From: Teichococcus wenyumeiae | GTDB lineage: Bacteria > Pseudomonadota > Alphaproteobacteria > Acetobacterales > Acetobacteraceae | Direction: 5' to 3' | Assembly (NCBI RefSeq): GCF_003696345.1 | Contig: NZ_RFLX01000004.1 | Coordinates: 222,409 to 286,408 of the forward strand | Length of the DNA: 64,000 bases | Shown: piece by piece, positions 63,960 through 64,000 of the stretch | Layout of the letters: every line of letters starts with the position of its first letter | Numbering within the stretch: the stretch's first letter is position 1 | Translations under genes and position numbers: made by a program | Notes under the pieces: model-generated | Databases searched by the model: none | Seen by the model: the letters and a program-made list of their open reading frames with translations, nothing else | Told to the model about the DNA's origin: nothing

Positions 63960-64000
63960 GGTGGTTGGTGCTGGTGATGATTTGTTGGTGTTGGATGCGG

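Noticed and set aside
63960..64000. Possible repeat or gene start at the right edge (GGTTGGTGCTGGTGATG)
   Set aside because: Too short to judge; no start with ribosome-binding site or recognisable repeat partner in the window.

Overview
The window looks like chromosomal DNA of a high-GC alphaproteobacterium, most likely Acetobacteraceae (Roseomonas-like). The evidence is GC-saturated third positions, alphaproteobacterial gene orders (rpsB-tsf-pyrH-frr-uppS-cdsA-dxr-rseP-bamA-skp-lpxD-fabZ-lpxA-lpxI, proS-lolCE-lolD-dnaE, minCDE, tamA-tamB, slt-pgpA-cinA-secG-pyrG-eno-ftsB), the short proline-tRNA ligase without an editing insert, and a small RNA with an anti-Shine-Dalgarno loop of alphaproteobacterial type. 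No prophage, transposon, CRISPR array, tRNA or rRNA was seen; this is mostly housekeeping chromosome with small accessory patches.

Layout. 1-7.8 kb: dapA (cut by the window edge, minus strand), then a plus-strand run for peptidoglycan turnover (slt), phospholipid synthesis (pgpA), a CinA-type amidase, secretion (secG), CTP synthase, enolase and the divisome protein FtsB. 7.8-11.1 kb: a LysR regulator divergent from a YeiH-type exporter, then an M20 amidohydrolase. 11.1-16.8 kb: tamA-tamB. 17-18.7 kb: a small helical protein, a DMT permease, and an AT-richer islet with a 197-residue protein that begins with a double-glycine leader. 18.9-20.8 kb: minCDE. 21-22.4 kb: a thioesterase and an alpha/beta-hydrolase whose nucleophile is missing. 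22.4-36.8 kb (minus strand): one long superoperon from ribosomal protein S2 through isoprenoid, CDP-DAG, outer-membrane assembly and lipid A genes, ending in lpxI and a glyoxalase. 37.0-45.0 kb (minus): proS, lolCE, lolD, dnaE, a DsbA-like protein, and an independently terminated small RNA upstream of proS. 45.4-50.9 kb: a decayed lauroyl-acyltransferase gene, ligase-associated repair genes (helicase, PdeM) with a DUF1003 gene between them, and a PP1-like phosphatase. 50.9-53 kb: a GntR/FadR regulator divergent from an L-lactate-type dehydrogenase. 53-57.2 kb: SixA-like phosphatase, CHAD protein, SNase-like nuclease, citrate synthase. 57.3-58.6 kb: uncharacterised ORFs. 58.7-61.4 kb: an MhqO-like dioxygenase and a WrbA quinone reductase divergent from a LysR regulator. 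61.4-63.9 kb: a protein ending in a MucR-N-like helical segment, an orphan iron/siderophore-type binding protein, and an EI24 membrane protein.

How the genes work together. The 22.8-33.5 kb stretch is an envelope-assembly unit: UppS, CdsA and Dxr supply lipid precursors; BamA and Skp fold outer-membrane proteins; RseP handles the stress protease step; LpxD/FabZ/LpxA/LpxI make lipid A precursors. TamAB and LolCDE elsewhere in the window complete the outer-membrane machinery. The most unusual item is the 18.1-18.7 kb gene. Its N-terminus is a bacteriocin-type double-glycine leader, while the rest resembles, from memory, a type III secretion tip/filament protein of the Bsp22/EspA kind, with no secretion apparatus nearby. 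Other items worth a second look are the small RNA at 44.6 kb, the lpxL remnant, the serine-less hydrolase and the MucR-like helix protein.
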